A DNA stretch of 21,441 nucleotides. It comes from JAAYUD01 sp036846645. Its GTDB lineage: Bacteria; Bacteroidota; Bacteroidia; Bacteroidales; Bacteroidaceae. The position numbers and the translations under genes are program-made. The notes beneath the pieces were generated by a model, which made no database searches, was not told the DNA's origin, and saw only the letters and a list, made by a program, of their open reading frames with translations. The DNA is taken from contig DAIUBN010000026.1 of assembly GCA_036846645.1 (NCBI GenBank), positions 1 to 21,441 of the forward strand. The letters run 5' to 3'. Positions 6,806 to 16,319 of the stretch are shown one piece after another (within the stretch, counting starts at the first letter, position 1; each line of letters begins with the position of its first letter).

Positions 6806-9800
6806 ATGATACGTAAACTTCTATTAACAACTATTTATTGCTTGCTTATTCAATGGGCTGATGCTTCAGATTATATTTATTTTCGCAATTATCTGAATCG
6901 CATCAGTATCGAAAAGCAAAAAGTGATGTGCATTCAACAAGACTCGAAAGGTTTTATCTGGTATTCTACCGACGATGGCATTTATCGTTTCGATGGAAAT
7001 CAGAACTACAAGTTGAATCAGATTTTCAAGGATATGCATTCTTTGTATGAGAATTATCAACCTTATTTCTTTATTTCGTCAACGGGTAAAATGATTCTGA
7101 GTGGCGGAGACGTAGTCAACTTGAACAGTAACATTTTTGAGGGAAAGATTTACCCTTTTTACAATGGCATGAAGATAATGGAAGACGATGCTCATAACAT
7201 TTGGATTCCATTGGAACATAAGCGCATTCTTATTGAGAACCTTTTCTCTAACAAAAGAATCGTTTATAAAGGGTATGATGTAAAAAATGCCGACATCACG
7301 TCGAACAATTACTTCTTTACATCGCCCAACGGCAAAATTTGCCGTGTGCCGCTTGGCTTCAAAAGCAAATATTATGTGATTGCCAAGAGTCCGATTGTAA
7401 CATCTTTCACTAATTTCTGCTGTCTGAATGATGAGGAGATACTTTGCTCGACAGACAAGAAAGGACTTTATCTGATTCACGTAAATAACGGCAAATTAGA
7501 AAAGATAAAAGATAATCTCTATGTGAGAGATATCAAGAATAGAAATTCGCAAGAATGTTGGATTGCTACAGAGACTGGTATCTATATCTACAATTCACAA
7601 AACCGTAGCTTTTCGTCCATCAAGAAAAATACGATTAATCCCAATGCCTTGCAAGATAATGTAGAATATTCATTGTTCAGAGACTTTCATAACGGCATGT
7701 GGATAGGTCACTACTTCAAAGGTATCAGCTATGTTCCTTTACGATTATGCAATTTTGAAGTGAGCCAGTCAATGCGTACAGACTTTAATTTGCAGGGAAA
7801 TGTGTTTCGCGAGTTTTGCAGTGATAATAGCGGAAACATCTGGATAGGCACGGAAGACAGCGGTCTGAACTGTTTCTCTCCATCAACCAATACCTATATC
7901 AACTATTCGCCTATGCAACCAGACAAGCATATCAACACTGTAAATGTACATGCACTGACTGTGATTGGAAACAACTTGTGGATAGGTAGCTTCGATGACG
8001 GTATCGACGTGATGGATTTGAAGAGCAAAAGAATTGTGAACCATTTCGAAAAGGGAGACGGTAGCGGTCTGACGGACAATTTTACCTTTACGGTGCTGTC
8101 GACGCCAGAATTCGGTATCTTGGTTGGTACACACTCGGGGGTATTGCAATATAATGGTTCCACTCATAAATTTAATAAATTTCCTTATGCCGGTCCCTAC
8201 GAGGCATGCCCTTATCTGTATGCCGACAGTAAAAACCGACTATGGATGTGCAGGCGGGAATATCTGGAGTGCGTCTATCCGAATGGCAAAAAAATAACCT
8301 TCAGGGTAAGAAATAAAAATAATGCAAACAGTATAATGGAAGATCATCTTGGCAGGCTATGGATAGCGACTACAAATGGTATTGCCTATTATGAAGAAAA
8401 ATATCATAGCTTTATCACTCAAAAGATATCAGACAACAAGGCTACCAATTGTACCTTCCGTATTTTGGAAGATAATAATGACAACCTTTGGATTTCAACA
8501 TCCCATGGACTAGTGATGTACAATCCGCAAACCAAATCAAAGAAGATATTCTCTACTTACGATGGTCTACCTACTAACATATTTAACGAATGTTCTTCGT
8601 TCAAAGACAAGAATGGAAAATTGTACTTTGGTACAATTGATGGTTACATCTCTTTCTACCCGCAGAGTGTGAATCTGAATCAGGAAATTCCCGAACTAGC
8701 TTTCACCCAACTGATAGCATCTGGCACAGCCCTTTCTGATACCATATTCTATGGTGAAAATAGAAAACACAAGCCGGTGTTCGCGCATAACCAAAATTCT
8801 ATTTCAGTTAATTTTGCAGCTCTCCAATATGTTATTGCCGACGGTCTCGATTTTCAGTATTATCTCGAAGGCATAGAGCACAAATGGCATATTCTACATG
8901 GCTATAATACCATTACTTATCCTTCATTGCCGCCGGGAAAGTATAAGCTGCATCTTAGATCTACCGATGCCAAAGGCAGGTGGGCAAACAATAAGATCAC
9001 CTATGCCTTTGTGATAGAGCCACCTTTCTATTTGAGCAATTTCGCTATTCTGATATATCTGATTCTTGTAGGATATGCAGGGTATTATGCTTATCAGCAA
9101 ACCAAAAAACGTGTCAGAGCCAGACATTTTCAACAAATAGATGCCGTGAACCGTATAAAAGAAAAGGAACTCTACAATACAAAGATTAACTTTTTTACTA
9201 CGATAGTACATGAAATACGCACTCCGCTCACACTAATAAAAACGCCGTTGGAGAATGTGCTAGAAGTAGAATCAAATGAAGATAAGCTTAAAAACTTAAA
9301 ACTGATTGAAAGGAACACCGACCGTCTGAGTACCCTTTGTACACAACTGCTCAACTTCAGAAAAATGGAGTCTTCGCAGTTGCAACTCAATTTTGTGATG
9401 ACCGATATCAATCAGTTGATTACTGATATACAATATAACTTTACCGGTACTATTCAGGAGAAAGGTATCAAGTATGATGACAACCTAAAAGATGTGCATA
9501 TAGAAGCTGCTGTCGACAAAGAGGCCTTTACCAAAATAATTAGTAATCTGTTGAACAACGCTTGTAAATATGCAGCTTCTCTTATCTCTCTCCAAATTTC
9601 AGATGATGATAAGAACTTCTCCGTACGTATATCAAGCGATGGTGAACTGATTGCTCCTAAAGAACATGAAAAGATATTCAGCATGTTCTATAGAGCAAAT
9701 GTAGAAGCTAATGTAGTAGGTACGGGCATTGGACTTCCTTACTGTCGTACACTTGCTGAAATGCATAAAGGAAGTATCGAACTGGTTGACGGAGAACCTT

Positions 9801-10693
9801 CTTTGAATGTATTTTTGCTGACTTTACCCAAACATCAGGAAATGGAATTCCGAGAAGTTTATACTACCGATACCATTGATAATGAGGTGTACGACCACGA
9901 AGAGAGCAACACCGAGAAAAAGAACATTCTTATTGTTGAAGATGAACCGGAGATGCGCCATTTTATTGCAGACTCATTATCACGTCATTATAAAGTGTTC
10001 AAAGCTGCAAATGGTTTGAGAGCAATAGAAATACTCGAAAAGAAGGATATAGACCTGGTAGTCACTGATGTGATGATGCCCAAGATGAATGGTTGCGAAC
10101 TGTGTAAAAAGATAAAGGATCGTATGGAATGGAGTAGCATACCTGTAGTTATGCTCACTGCCAAAGTGAACGTAGAAGCCCGATTGGAAGGCTATGCGGC
10201 AGGAGCAGAAGATTATATCGATAAACCATTCTCTATGAAATATCTATCTTCACGACTCGAAGATATTCTTAAAAAATCGTACCAGCGAATCAAGTCGATG
10301 GAAGAATCTACAGATACTGATTCAATGGTTCAAAATATTGTAAATCGTACTGATAGAGCTTTCATTAGTAGTTTTATAAGCCTGATAAAGGAAGAGATAG
10401 GCAATGATCAATTGGATGCCGAAATGATAAGCAAACGCTTACAGGTGAGCCCTTCAACCTTATATCGCCGTTGCAAACAACTTCTTGATACTTCTCCCGT
10501 GGAATACATTAGAATTGAACGGCTCAAAAAGGCTAAACAATTATTGGAAATCGAAGACGTACGAATATCTGATGTAGCCTACGAAGTGGGATTCAGTACG
10601 CCAAGCTATTTCACTCTTTGTTTCTCTAAAGAGTTTGGCATATCACCAACAGATTATATCCGACAGACGAAAGAAACTAAGAGTATGGTGTGA
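6806..10693 (+). CDS. Hybrid two-component system sensor/regulator (HTCS)
   Basis: This inner-membrane protein combines sensor kinase and transcription factor and controls PULs. Of 1295 residues, a signal peptide or anchor spans about 1-20. A large periplasmic sensor follows, built of two-component-regulator propeller blades (recurring WIGT/WIST motifs, for example near 345) and a Y_Y_Y domain (about 665-737). One membrane segment lies at about 746-766. The HisKA domain has HEIRTP with phospho-acceptor H802, and the ATPase domain has NLLNNA (917-918 region) and GTGIGL. The receiver has acidic EDE at 1045-1047, phospho-acceptor D1088, T1118 and K1140. An AraC-type double HTH ends the protein (about 1200-1290). 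All phosphorelay residues are intact. It lies divergent from susC and is the probable ligand of the triple-repeat operators. Confidence 0.96.
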   Translation: MIRKLLLTTIYCLLIQWADASDYIYFRNYLNRISIEKQKVMCIQQDSKGFIWYSTDDGIYRFDGNQNYKLNQIFKDMHSLYENYQPYFFISSTGKMILSGGDVVNLNSNIFEGKIYPFYNGMKIMEDDAHNIWIPLEHKRILIENLFSNKRIVYKGYDVKNADITSNNYFFTSPNGKICRVPLGFKSKYYVIAKSPIVTSFTNFCCLNDEEILCSTDKKGLYLIHVNNGKLEKIKDNLYVRDIKNRNSQECWIATETGIYIYNSQNRSFSSIKKNTINPNALQDNVEYSLFRDFHNGMWIGHYFKGISYVPLRLCNFEVSQSMRTDFNLQGNVFREFCSDNSGNIWIGTEDSGLNCFSPSTNTYINYSPMQPDKHINTVNVHALTVIGNNLWIGSFDDGIDVMDLKSKRIVNHFEKGDGSGLTDNFTFTVLSTPEFGILVGTHSGVLQYNGSTHKFNKFPYAGPYEACPYLYADSKNRLWMCRREYLECVYPNGKKITFRVRNKNNANSIMEDHLGRLWIATTNGIAYYEEKYHSFITQKISDNKATNCTFRILEDNNDNLWISTSHGLVMYNPQTKSKKIFSTYDGLPTNIFNECSSFKDKNGKLYFGTIDGYISFYPQSVNLNQEIPELAFTQLIASGTALSDTIFYGENRKHKPVFAHNQNSISVNFAALQYVIADGLDFQYYLEGIEHKWHILHGYNTITYPSLPPGKYKLHLRSTDAKGRWANNKITYAFVIEPPFYLSNFAILIYLILVGYAGYYAYQQTKKRVRARHFQQIDAVNRIKEKELYNTKINFFTTIVHEIRTPLTLIKTPLENVLEVESNEDKLKNLKLIERNTDRLSTLCTQLLNFRKMESSQLQLNFVMTDINQLITDIQYNFTGTIQEKGIKYDDNLKDVHIEAAVDKEAFTKIISNLLNNACKYAASLISLQISDDDKNFSVRISSDGELIAPKEHEKIFSMFYRANVEANVVGTGIGLPYCRTLAEMHKGSIELVDGEPSLNVFLLTLPKHQEMEFREVYTTDTIDNEVYDHEESNTEKKNILIVEDEPEMRHFIADSLSRHYKVFKAANGLRAIEILEKKDIDLVVTDVMMPKMNGCELCKKIKDRMEWSSIPVVMLTAKVNVEARLEGYAAGAEDYIDKPFSMKYLSSRLEDILKKSYQRIKSMEESTDTDSMVQNIVNRTDRAFISSFISLIKEEIGNDQLDAEMISKRLQVSPSTLYRRCKQLLDTSPVEYIRIERLKKAKQLLEIEDVRISDVAYEVGFSTPSYFTLCFSKEFGISPTDYIRQTKETKSMV

Positions 10694-10748
10694 TAGAATT
10701 TTATAATCATTTGAATAAATTATATTAATCGGTTAACGGCAACACTTG

Positions 10749-10785
10749 TATTTTTGTACCGATAGCAATCCTCTATCCAGAGGAT
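10749..10785 (+). promoter_or_regulatory. Promoter -7 box and leader hairpin of the GH127 gene
   Basis: TATTTTTG at 10749-10756 fits TAnnTTTG exactly. Just downstream lies a perfect 7-bp hairpin, ATCCTCT (10768-10774) with AGAGGAT (10779-10785) and a 4-nt loop. A second inverted pair, ATCGGT (10728-10733) and ACCGAT (10758-10763), brackets the -7 box. No clear copy of the locus operator is present at the expected position. The hairpin could be a 5' mRNA element or a weak end for the HTCS transcript. Confidence 0.45.
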
Positions 10786-10818
10786 ACAATTTTAATATTT
10801 TAATTTATAAAGAAAAAA

Positions 10819-12837
10819 ATGAAATTTAATCATGTCCTTAGCGTCGGATTAATGTTGTTTGTCACTACAGCCGGTGCACAAGAAACGCAATTAGTGAACA
10901 GTATACCGACCAACCAATGCAATTCAAATTACGTCAGCAACAGGGCACCATTAGTGCCACAACAATTCATCAAACTCCCTACGGGTAGTATCAAAGCTGG
11001 TGGATGGCTGTTCACTCAGCTCAACCTACAAAAGAACGGGCTGAACGGACACTTGTCGGAAATCAGTGCATGGCTACAAAAAGAAGATAACGCCTGGCTC
11101 AAAGCGGGTGGTAAATGGGGATGGGAAGAAGTGCCCTACTGGCTTAGAGGGTATGGCAACCTCGCATATCTGCTGGGCGATAAAGACATGCTAAAAGAAA
11201 GCAGATTGTGGATTGAGGCCATTTTGAAAAGTCAGAGAGCAGATGGGAACTTCGGGCCATATACCGAAAACAACGGAGCTCAAGACTTTTGGCCGAATAT
11301 GGTGGCATTGTGGATCTTGCAATCTTATTATGAATATAGCGGTGACAAGCGGGTATTGGATTGTATGACCAAGTATTTCCATTTTCAGCTCACTGTGCCG
11401 GAAGATAAATTTCTGAAGGATTATTGGGAGAACAGTCGTGGAGGTGATAATTTGTGGAGCGTAGTATGGCTATACAACAGAACAGGTGACAAAGAATTAC
11501 TTCGCTTGGCAGAGAAACTACATCGACATACTGCCAATTGGACAAAATCGACCGAACTACCCAACTGGCATAATGTGAATGTAGCAGAATGCTTCAGAGA
11601 ACCGGCTATCTACTATCTGTTCAACAGCAACAAGGCGATGCTGGATGCCAGCTATAATGTGCAAAGTCTCATTCGTCGCAGTTTCGGACAAGTACCTGGA
11701 GGAATGTTCGGAGCTGACGAAAATGCCCGTATCGGATTCTTCGACCCTCGCCAGGGAACCGAGACTTGCGGATTTGCCGAACAAATGGCTTCGGACGAGA
11801 TTATGTTGCTCATAACAGGCGACCAGTATTGGGCAGAAAATTGCGAAGATGTAGCTTTCAATAGTTATCCTGCCGCCTTGATGCCTGATTATAAGTCGCT
11901 GAGATATATCACTTCTCCAAATATGGTGATGAGCGATAGTAAGAACCATAAGCCGGGCATAGACAATGCAGGCCCTTTTCTCTCTATGAACCCTTTCAGT
12001 AGCCGCTGTTGCCAGCACAACCATGGTTTTGCATGGCCTTACTATGCCGAGCACCTTATTATGGCAACCCCCGACAATGGTGCAGCAGCTGTAATGTTCA
12101 ATACTTGTGAAGCCAAAATGAAAGTCGCAGACGGAAAAGAAATTATTCTGAAAGAGACGACAGATTATCCCTTCGATTCGACTATCAACTTTACGATAGA
12201 GACGAAGAAAGCTGTAGAATTTCCACTCTACATCAGGATACCACGTTGGACAAACAATGCAACGGTATGTATCAACGGCAAACAAGTAGAAGCACAACTC
12301 GAAGCAGGCCAATACTTACGTATCAACAGGACATGGAAGAATAATGACAAGATAGAATTGCAAGTACCTATGAAACTTTCTATGCGCCAATGGCAAGCGA
12401 ACAAGAACAGCGTAAGCGTAGATTACGGTCCGCTGACCCTCTCGCTAAAGATAAAAGAAAGGTATGAAAAACGCAACAGTGCCGAGACAGCCATCTGGGA
12501 TTCTAAATGGCAAAAGGATGCAGATACTTCGAAATGGCCCACATACGAAATCTATCCCGACAGTCCTTGGAACTATGCGCTCAAAACAGATGCACCTATC
12601 GAACTGATTGAAAAAAGACCCATCACAGATGGTCAGAATCCCTTTACCGTAACCAACAGCCCACTTATATTTAAAGCCAAAGGCAGAATAGTACCAAGCT
12701 GGAAAATAGACGAATACGGACTATGCGGAGTATTGCCCTACGAAAACGCTGAGAAATCAACTCTAATAGACGATATAGAACTCGTACCAATGGGAACCGC
12801 ACGACTCAGAATATCAGCATTCCCTACCTGTAAATAG
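10819..12837 (+). CDS. GH127/DUF1680-type glycoside hydrolase (probable beta-L-arabinofuranosidase-like)
   Basis: The 672-residue enzyme has a signal peptide ending in AGA before Q21, so it is probably periplasmic. The fold is an (alpha/alpha)6 catalytic domain followed by beta-sandwich domains (about 430 onward). Key GH127 features are present: an E-T-C motif (E315, C317) and an adjacent cysteine pair, C397-C398 in SRCCQHNHG. In characterised GH127 these correspond to the zinc-binding glutamate and cysteines, including the cysteine nucleophile. Known members release beta-L-arabinofuranose, and relatives act on rarer sugars of rhamnogalacturonan II. DUF1680 proteins also include GH146-like enzymes, so exact specificity is open. 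The gene lies 125 bp after the HTCS gene with its own -7 box. Confidence 0.82.
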   Translation: MKFNHVLSVGLMLFVTTAGAQETQLVNSIPTNQCNSNYVSNRAPLVPQQFIKLPTGSIKAGGWLFTQLNLQKNGLNGHLSEISAWLQKEDNAWLKAGGKWGWEEVPYWLRGYGNLAYLLGDKDMLKESRLWIEAILKSQRADGNFGPYTENNGAQDFWPNMVALWILQSYYEYSGDKRVLDCMTKYFHFQLTVPEDKFLKDYWENSRGGDNLWSVVWLYNRTGDKELLRLAEKLHRHTANWTKSTELPNWHNVNVAECFREPAIYYLFNSNKAMLDASYNVQSLIRRSFGQVPGGMFGADENARIGFFDPRQGTETCGFAEQMASDEIMLLITGDQYWAENCEDVAFNSYPAALMPDYKSLRYITSPNMVMSDSKNHKPGIDNAGPFLSMNPFSSRCCQHNHGFAWPYYAEHLIMATPDNGAAAVMFNTCEAKMKVADGKEIILKETTDYPFDSTINFTIETKKAVEFPLYIRIPRWTNNATVCINGKQVEAQLEAGQYLRINRTWKNNDKIELQVPMKLSMRQWQANKNSVSVDYGPLTLSLKIKERYEKRNSAETAIWDSKWQKDADTSKWPTYEIYPDSPWNYALKTDAPIELIEKRPITDGQNPFTVTNSPLIFKAKGRIVPSWKIDEYGLCGVLPYENAEKSTLIDDIELVPMGTARLRISAFPTCK

Positions 12838-12864
12838 CACAAAGACAAGACCATATATAAATAG

Positions 12865-12901
12865 AAAAACTGCCGGGAGAATGATTCTTCCGGCAGTTTT
12901 T
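12865..12901. terminator. Bidirectional terminator between convergent genes
   Basis: A long hairpin, ACTGCCGG (12869-12876) paired with CCGGCAGT (12890-12897), extends inward to a 3-nt loop through one G-T pair. It is flanked by A-runs on the left and T-runs on the right. It lies 27 bp after the GH127 stop and 28 bp after the end of the leftward GH-A gene, so it can stop transcripts from both sides. Confidence 0.88.
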
Positions 12902-12929
12902 CTTTAGCAATACAAAGGATTGAAGCAAA

Positions 12930-14036
12930 TTATTGATTGTCTTTCATCATCGAACGTATGAATGTTATTTCGTCCTCGCTGAATGGAGTTCCATCCTGGC
13001 GGTAAATATCATGGAACCATATTTTTGGCTCTTCACCGCTAGGGATAGGAGTTCCCCAAGCATATATGGTATTGGTTTTACCCTTTACGAATCCCCAGTT
13101 GATAGCTACAATACGATGTTCTTTAAGCAATGGCATGATATTACTGAAACGGCTACCATTGGTCCGTGCCATGTATTCGGTACATACCAGAGGGCGATGA
13201 TAACGTTCAAATTTTGCAATATCAGCTGCATGTCCCTTTTCATCGCTATAATTATGATAGGATATGATATCAGAATGTGAGAGTTGGAAACGGCTGATAT
13301 TGTTATCACCATTCCAAGCTCCAGATGTAATAGGTTGAGAAGGCCTTACTTGGAAAGCCCACTCGAAGACCTTGCGCAACAATGGTAACGAATTATCACC
13401 ATGATTTGTATTGCCAGGTTCGTTATACAAGTCCCACATCAGAATACGACGGTCATTTTTGAATGTTGTAAGTATGTCTTTGACATAACTTTCCAAGTTG
13501 CGATACAGTGTTACAGTATCTGAGCGCAAAGAGCAGGAAGGATCTTGCAGCCAACCCGAATTATGAACACCAATTTTGGGATCAGGCTGCTTGCCATAAG
13601 CTGATTCGGCATTCCAACAATCGTCGAAGAAAACGAAAAGCGGACGAATATGATGACGACTTGATATCGTAAGGAACTTATCGATGCGTTTCTTAAAACC
13701 TTTTGCATCATGATTCCAAACCACGCTGCTCAAAAATACTCTCATTGTATTGAAACCCAAACCTTCTGCCCAATTCAACTCCTTGTCAATCTGCTTTGCA
13801 TCAAAAGTACTAGCTTGCCACATTTCTATCTGATTGATGGCGGAAGCTGGAATATAGTTACAACCTGCCATCCACGGTTGATGAGAATACCATTCGTTGG
13901 CTTGTTCCTCTGTCCAACGTTTCTCCCATGTTTCATTTGAATTCTGTGCAACACATAAATTCGACATTAGTAATGCTATGATACCTAATAATAACAAAAA
14001 AACATCATGTTTTTTTAATTGTTCTGATCTGTTCAT
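12930..14036 (-). CDS. Secreted clan GH-A glycoside hydrolase (GH5-like, cellulase-family)
   Basis: The 368-residue protein has a signal peptide ending in CVA before Q31. It is a single TIM-barrel hydrolase. NMRV-like GFNTMRVF (95-102) forms an early strand, FVFFDDCW (134-141) another, and W-D-L-Y-N-E-P carries the probable acid/base E206 on strand 4. LVCTEYMAR carries the probable nucleophile E287 on strand 7, and INWGF (312-316) is strand 8. These are the marks of clan GH-A retaining beta-glycosidases. Close relatives are usually labelled 1,4-beta-xylanase or cellulase-family protein, without firm biochemistry known to me. It follows the unfamiliar toroid gene by 38 bp on the same strand, so the two likely share a transcript and act on linked bonds. 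Confidence 0.8.
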   Translation of the reverse strand: MNRSEQLKKHDVFLLLLGIIALLMSNLCVAQNSNETWEKRWTEEQANEWYSHQPWMAGCNYIPASAINQIEMWQASTFDAKQIDKELNWAEGLGFNTMRVFLSSVVWNHDAKGFKKRIDKFLTISSRHHIRPLFVFFDDCWNAESAYGKQPDPKIGVHNSGWLQDPSCSLRSDTVTLYRNLESYVKDILTTFKNDRRILMWDLYNEPGNTNHGDNSLPLLRKVFEWAFQVRPSQPITSGAWNGDNNISRFQLSHSDIISYHNYSDEKGHAADIAKFERYHRPLVCTEYMARTNGSRFSNIMPLLKEHRIVAINWGFVKGKTNTIYAWGTPIPSGEEPKIWFHDIYRQDGTPFSEDEITFIRSMMKDNQ

Positions 14037-14074
14037 TGTAAAATTCTTTATAATTAATTATTTGATATTTCTTT

Positions 14075-16105
14075 TCATGGTATGACATTCATTTCTTCGA
14101 AACGAGCCGCTGCATTGAGAAAGTGGGCGGTAATCCAAAACACAGTCCAACCCTCAGAATATCCTCCACGTAACTTGTGGACATTGCTCATGTCACCATT
14201 CTGAGCGAAGTTGGTGTGCTGTATCTGCTCACCCTGCGAGCCGTAAGGGTTCATGAGCTGGGCACAAGTGCGGAACATCACTTTTGAGAGCTTGTGAAGA
14301 CGCTCGTCTTTGAGATAAGTGCCCATTTTATAGACCTCGGGAGCAAAGAGTACACCATAAACATCGAGATGCTGATTCTGTGGTGAAACGACTGTCCAAC
14401 CAGTAGATTTGAATCCGAAGTCGGCAAGCCTGCCAGGAGGCAAGGGAATATCCCAATCGACAACATAACTCAGACATACATCCATAGCGTGCTTTGCCCA
14501 TGCCAAATACTTGACATCACGATATTGCTCATATAGGGTGATAAAGCCCTGGAACGCCGCCCAAGCGCCCTCTTTGTCTTCACAGGTAGCATCGAGCGTG
14601 CCACCCCAATAACAACCATTCATAGAAAGATGACGGTCGGCAAAGGTCTGCCCTGCCTTGACAGCCGCCTTCTTATAAGTAGCATTGTGGAACAGAGTAG
14701 AAGCGATAGATAGCGGAGCGATATAAAAGCCTTCGGCAGTAGAATGAGGATTCCAACTATCGGACAAGATATAACGTGATACACCATCGCAGGCTTTCTT
14801 CAGAAAATCTTCCCACAACTTAGTGTTGTAAAGATGCGATTGGCGTGCCGTGACAATGGCTTTGGCAAAGTTGTACATCGCCTGACCACACGACACAGGG
14901 TCGCCTCCTCCAAAATTCTTTCCATTGTATTCTACCGGGAAGATACCATTTTGTGGATTCACTTGAAAAGTAGACAAGAAATCCATGCTTCGTTGCACTT
15001 TATCTTTGATGGTAGGATCGTTCAATCGTTTAGAGAGTATTTGCAGCGCATAGCCAGGCGAATCGGCTTGACCACACCATCCCATCACCAAAGCTTTAGC
15101 GTAGTTGTTGTCGTACATATTAAAGCCTACCGCCTTATCGTTCAGCTCAATCCATCGACTTTGAGCGAATCGATATTTCTCACTGACTATCTGGTCGAAA
15201 GGAGCGAAACGATTGGTGTCGTAGGGCTGGAAGAGATCGAGCGAAGTATAGACAGGACGTTCGAATCCTGTTCCGTCTCTGTCGATGGAATACAATTCGA
15301 TGTAGAAAGTCTTCTCTACAATACGTCCGGGTTCCATATTCAAATAAGTATCGGTATATTTCATCGGACGAGATTGCAATGCCTTGGCCACACTATGCTG
15401 GTGGTTGTACCCAATCGGTCCCGAATAAAGTACCAGCTCGCTATATCCTTGATGAGCTTCGACTCCCATAGACCACCATTGGTCGCCAAGTACAGCTCCA
15501 CGCACCGGTGAAGGCAACGTATGGATAGCTGCCGCATAACGGGCATTGGCATTCTCGAGCATTGCAAAAGGCATGGGATATCGATGATCTTCGAATATGG
15601 CAAATTCGCCATCCGTTCCATTATATACAGGAATCACATCAGGATTGACCTTCGCCCCGTTCTTATTGCCATAGTAGAGGATGCCCGGAAGAAAAGCCTG
15701 CATCTTATCTCCCTTGAGTTGGAAACGTGCAGACAGCGTGACGTGTCGGAGTGTGTCTTTGCCCATCCATTGAAAACGACGCACACATTGCACTAACCCC
15801 TTGCGCACCTCGCGATAAGAATCTCGCAACAACATATTGCCTTGAGGTAATATCATTTGTCCACTAAGAATAGTCCATTCGCCGCTTTTTTCCATTTTCT
15901 CGGGATTGGCATATTTCCAATCGGACATCCAATCGGAGCTCCATCCCGTAGCCACCGACCAAAGTCCATCGGGGGGAGGTGCCAGTAGTGTAGAACCGTT
16001 AAGGGAAAACTCTGGACGGTTGTTTACAAAACGAACCTGAGCTTGTAATCCGCAAGCTGCCTTATGAAACAATACTAATAATAGAATAACAAGAAACTTT
16101 CTCAT
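14075..16105 (-). CDS. Secreted (alpha/alpha)-toroid-like protein, candidate glycosidase of unfamiliar family
   Basis: Starting at the ATG at 16105 gives 676 residues with a clean signal peptide (MRKFLVILLLVLF to LQA-Q23). The frame is open further upstream to 16261, but that extension would cover the -7 box at 16160-16167 and an operator and would spoil the signal peptide, so the shorter form is preferred. Residues about 24-290 look like a beta-rich domain. About 310-670 contain helical repeats of six-hairpin style, for example EGAWAAFQGFITLYEQYRD (512-530) and the end HKLRGGYSEGWTVFWITAHF. Conserved-looking acidic and aromatic clusters include WCGQADSPGY (343-352) and DATCEDKEGAW (505-515). 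I cannot place it in a characterised family. Context says periplasmic glycan processing. Confidence 0.75.
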   Translation of the reverse strand: MRKFLVILLLVLFHKAACGLQAQVRFVNNRPEFSLNGSTLLAPPPDGLWSVATGWSSDWMSDWKYANPEKMEKSGEWTILSGQMILPQGNMLLRDSYREVRKGLVQCVRRFQWMGKDTLRHVTLSARFQLKGDKMQAFLPGILYYGNKNGAKVNPDVIPVYNGTDGEFAIFEDHRYPMPFAMLENANARYAAAIHTLPSPVRGAVLGDQWWSMGVEAHQGYSELVLYSGPIGYNHQHSVAKALQSRPMKYTDTYLNMEPGRIVEKTFYIELYSIDRDGTGFERPVYTSLDLFQPYDTNRFAPFDQIVSEKYRFAQSRWIELNDKAVGFNMYDNNYAKALVMGWCGQADSPGYALQILSKRLNDPTIKDKVQRSMDFLSTFQVNPQNGIFPVEYNGKNFGGGDPVSCGQAMYNFAKAIVTARQSHLYNTKLWEDFLKKACDGVSRYILSDSWNPHSTAEGFYIAPLSIASTLFHNATYKKAAVKAGQTFADRHLSMNGCYWGGTLDATCEDKEGAWAAFQGFITLYEQYRDVKYLAWAKHAMDVCLSYVVDWDIPLPPGRLADFGFKSTGWTVVSPQNQHLDVYGVLFAPEVYKMGTYLKDERLHKLSKVMFRTCAQLMNPYGSQGEQIQHTNFAQNGDMSNVHKLRGGYSEGWTVFWITAHFLNAAARFEEMNVIP

Positions 16106-16159
16106 ATCAATGATATATATTTTAAATAACCCGTCATTCAATAAAATTAGAATGACAGG

Positions 16160-16167
16160 CAAATATA
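16160..16167 (-). promoter_or_regulatory. -7 promoter box of the leftward toroid/GH-A operon
   Basis: TATATTTG on the minus strand matches TAnnTTTG exactly and lies 55 bp before the preferred ATG at 16105. No operator copy occurs at the 23-nt position. The lone copy at 16226-16254 is 58 bp further upstream and faces the other way. Confidence 0.45.
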
Positions 16168-16225
16168 GATAAAACTTTAAATACGGAAATTCCTTTTTGT
16201 AAGTTAGATCAACGAAAGATATTAT

Positions 16226-16254
16226 ATTGATAGCTTTTGAAAGAAAATTATATG
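16226..16254 (+). promoter_or_regulatory. Lone operator copy in the divergent region
   Basis: ATTGATAG (16226-16233), TTTGAAAG (16236-16243) and ATTATATG (16247-16254) have the standard 0/+10/+21 spacing. Twenty-three of 29 positions equal the susC operator, including the first ten in a row. No CTTTG core lies 23 nt downstream. It is 94 bp, about nine helical turns, from the second copy at 16320-16348, so it may be an upstream auxiliary site for GH3 or a shared site for both directions. Confidence 0.5.
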
Positions 16255-16319
16255 CTGGCACATATCAGTACAAAGATTACGATCTTACAAAACTGTATTA
16301 TTTTTATTGTTGAAAGAAT

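Noticed and set aside
10700..10728. Possible operator at the standard position before GH127
   Set aside because: Only about 13 of 29 positions match, mostly A/T. The sole distinctive piece is TTTGA in the middle octamer.
11557..12312. 251-codon frame antisense to the GH127 gene
   Set aside because: The opposite strand encodes clear GH127 motifs through the same interval. The antisense translation has no domain, and its composition reflects the codon use of the real gene.
14834..15511. 225-codon rightward frame antisense to the toroid gene
   Set aside because: It is a shadow of the well-supported leftward gene, with no signal or motif of its own.
16106..16261. Upstream extension of the toroid protein to a start at 16261
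   Set aside because: It would bury the signal peptide 52 residues inside the protein and make the -7 box and operator coding.
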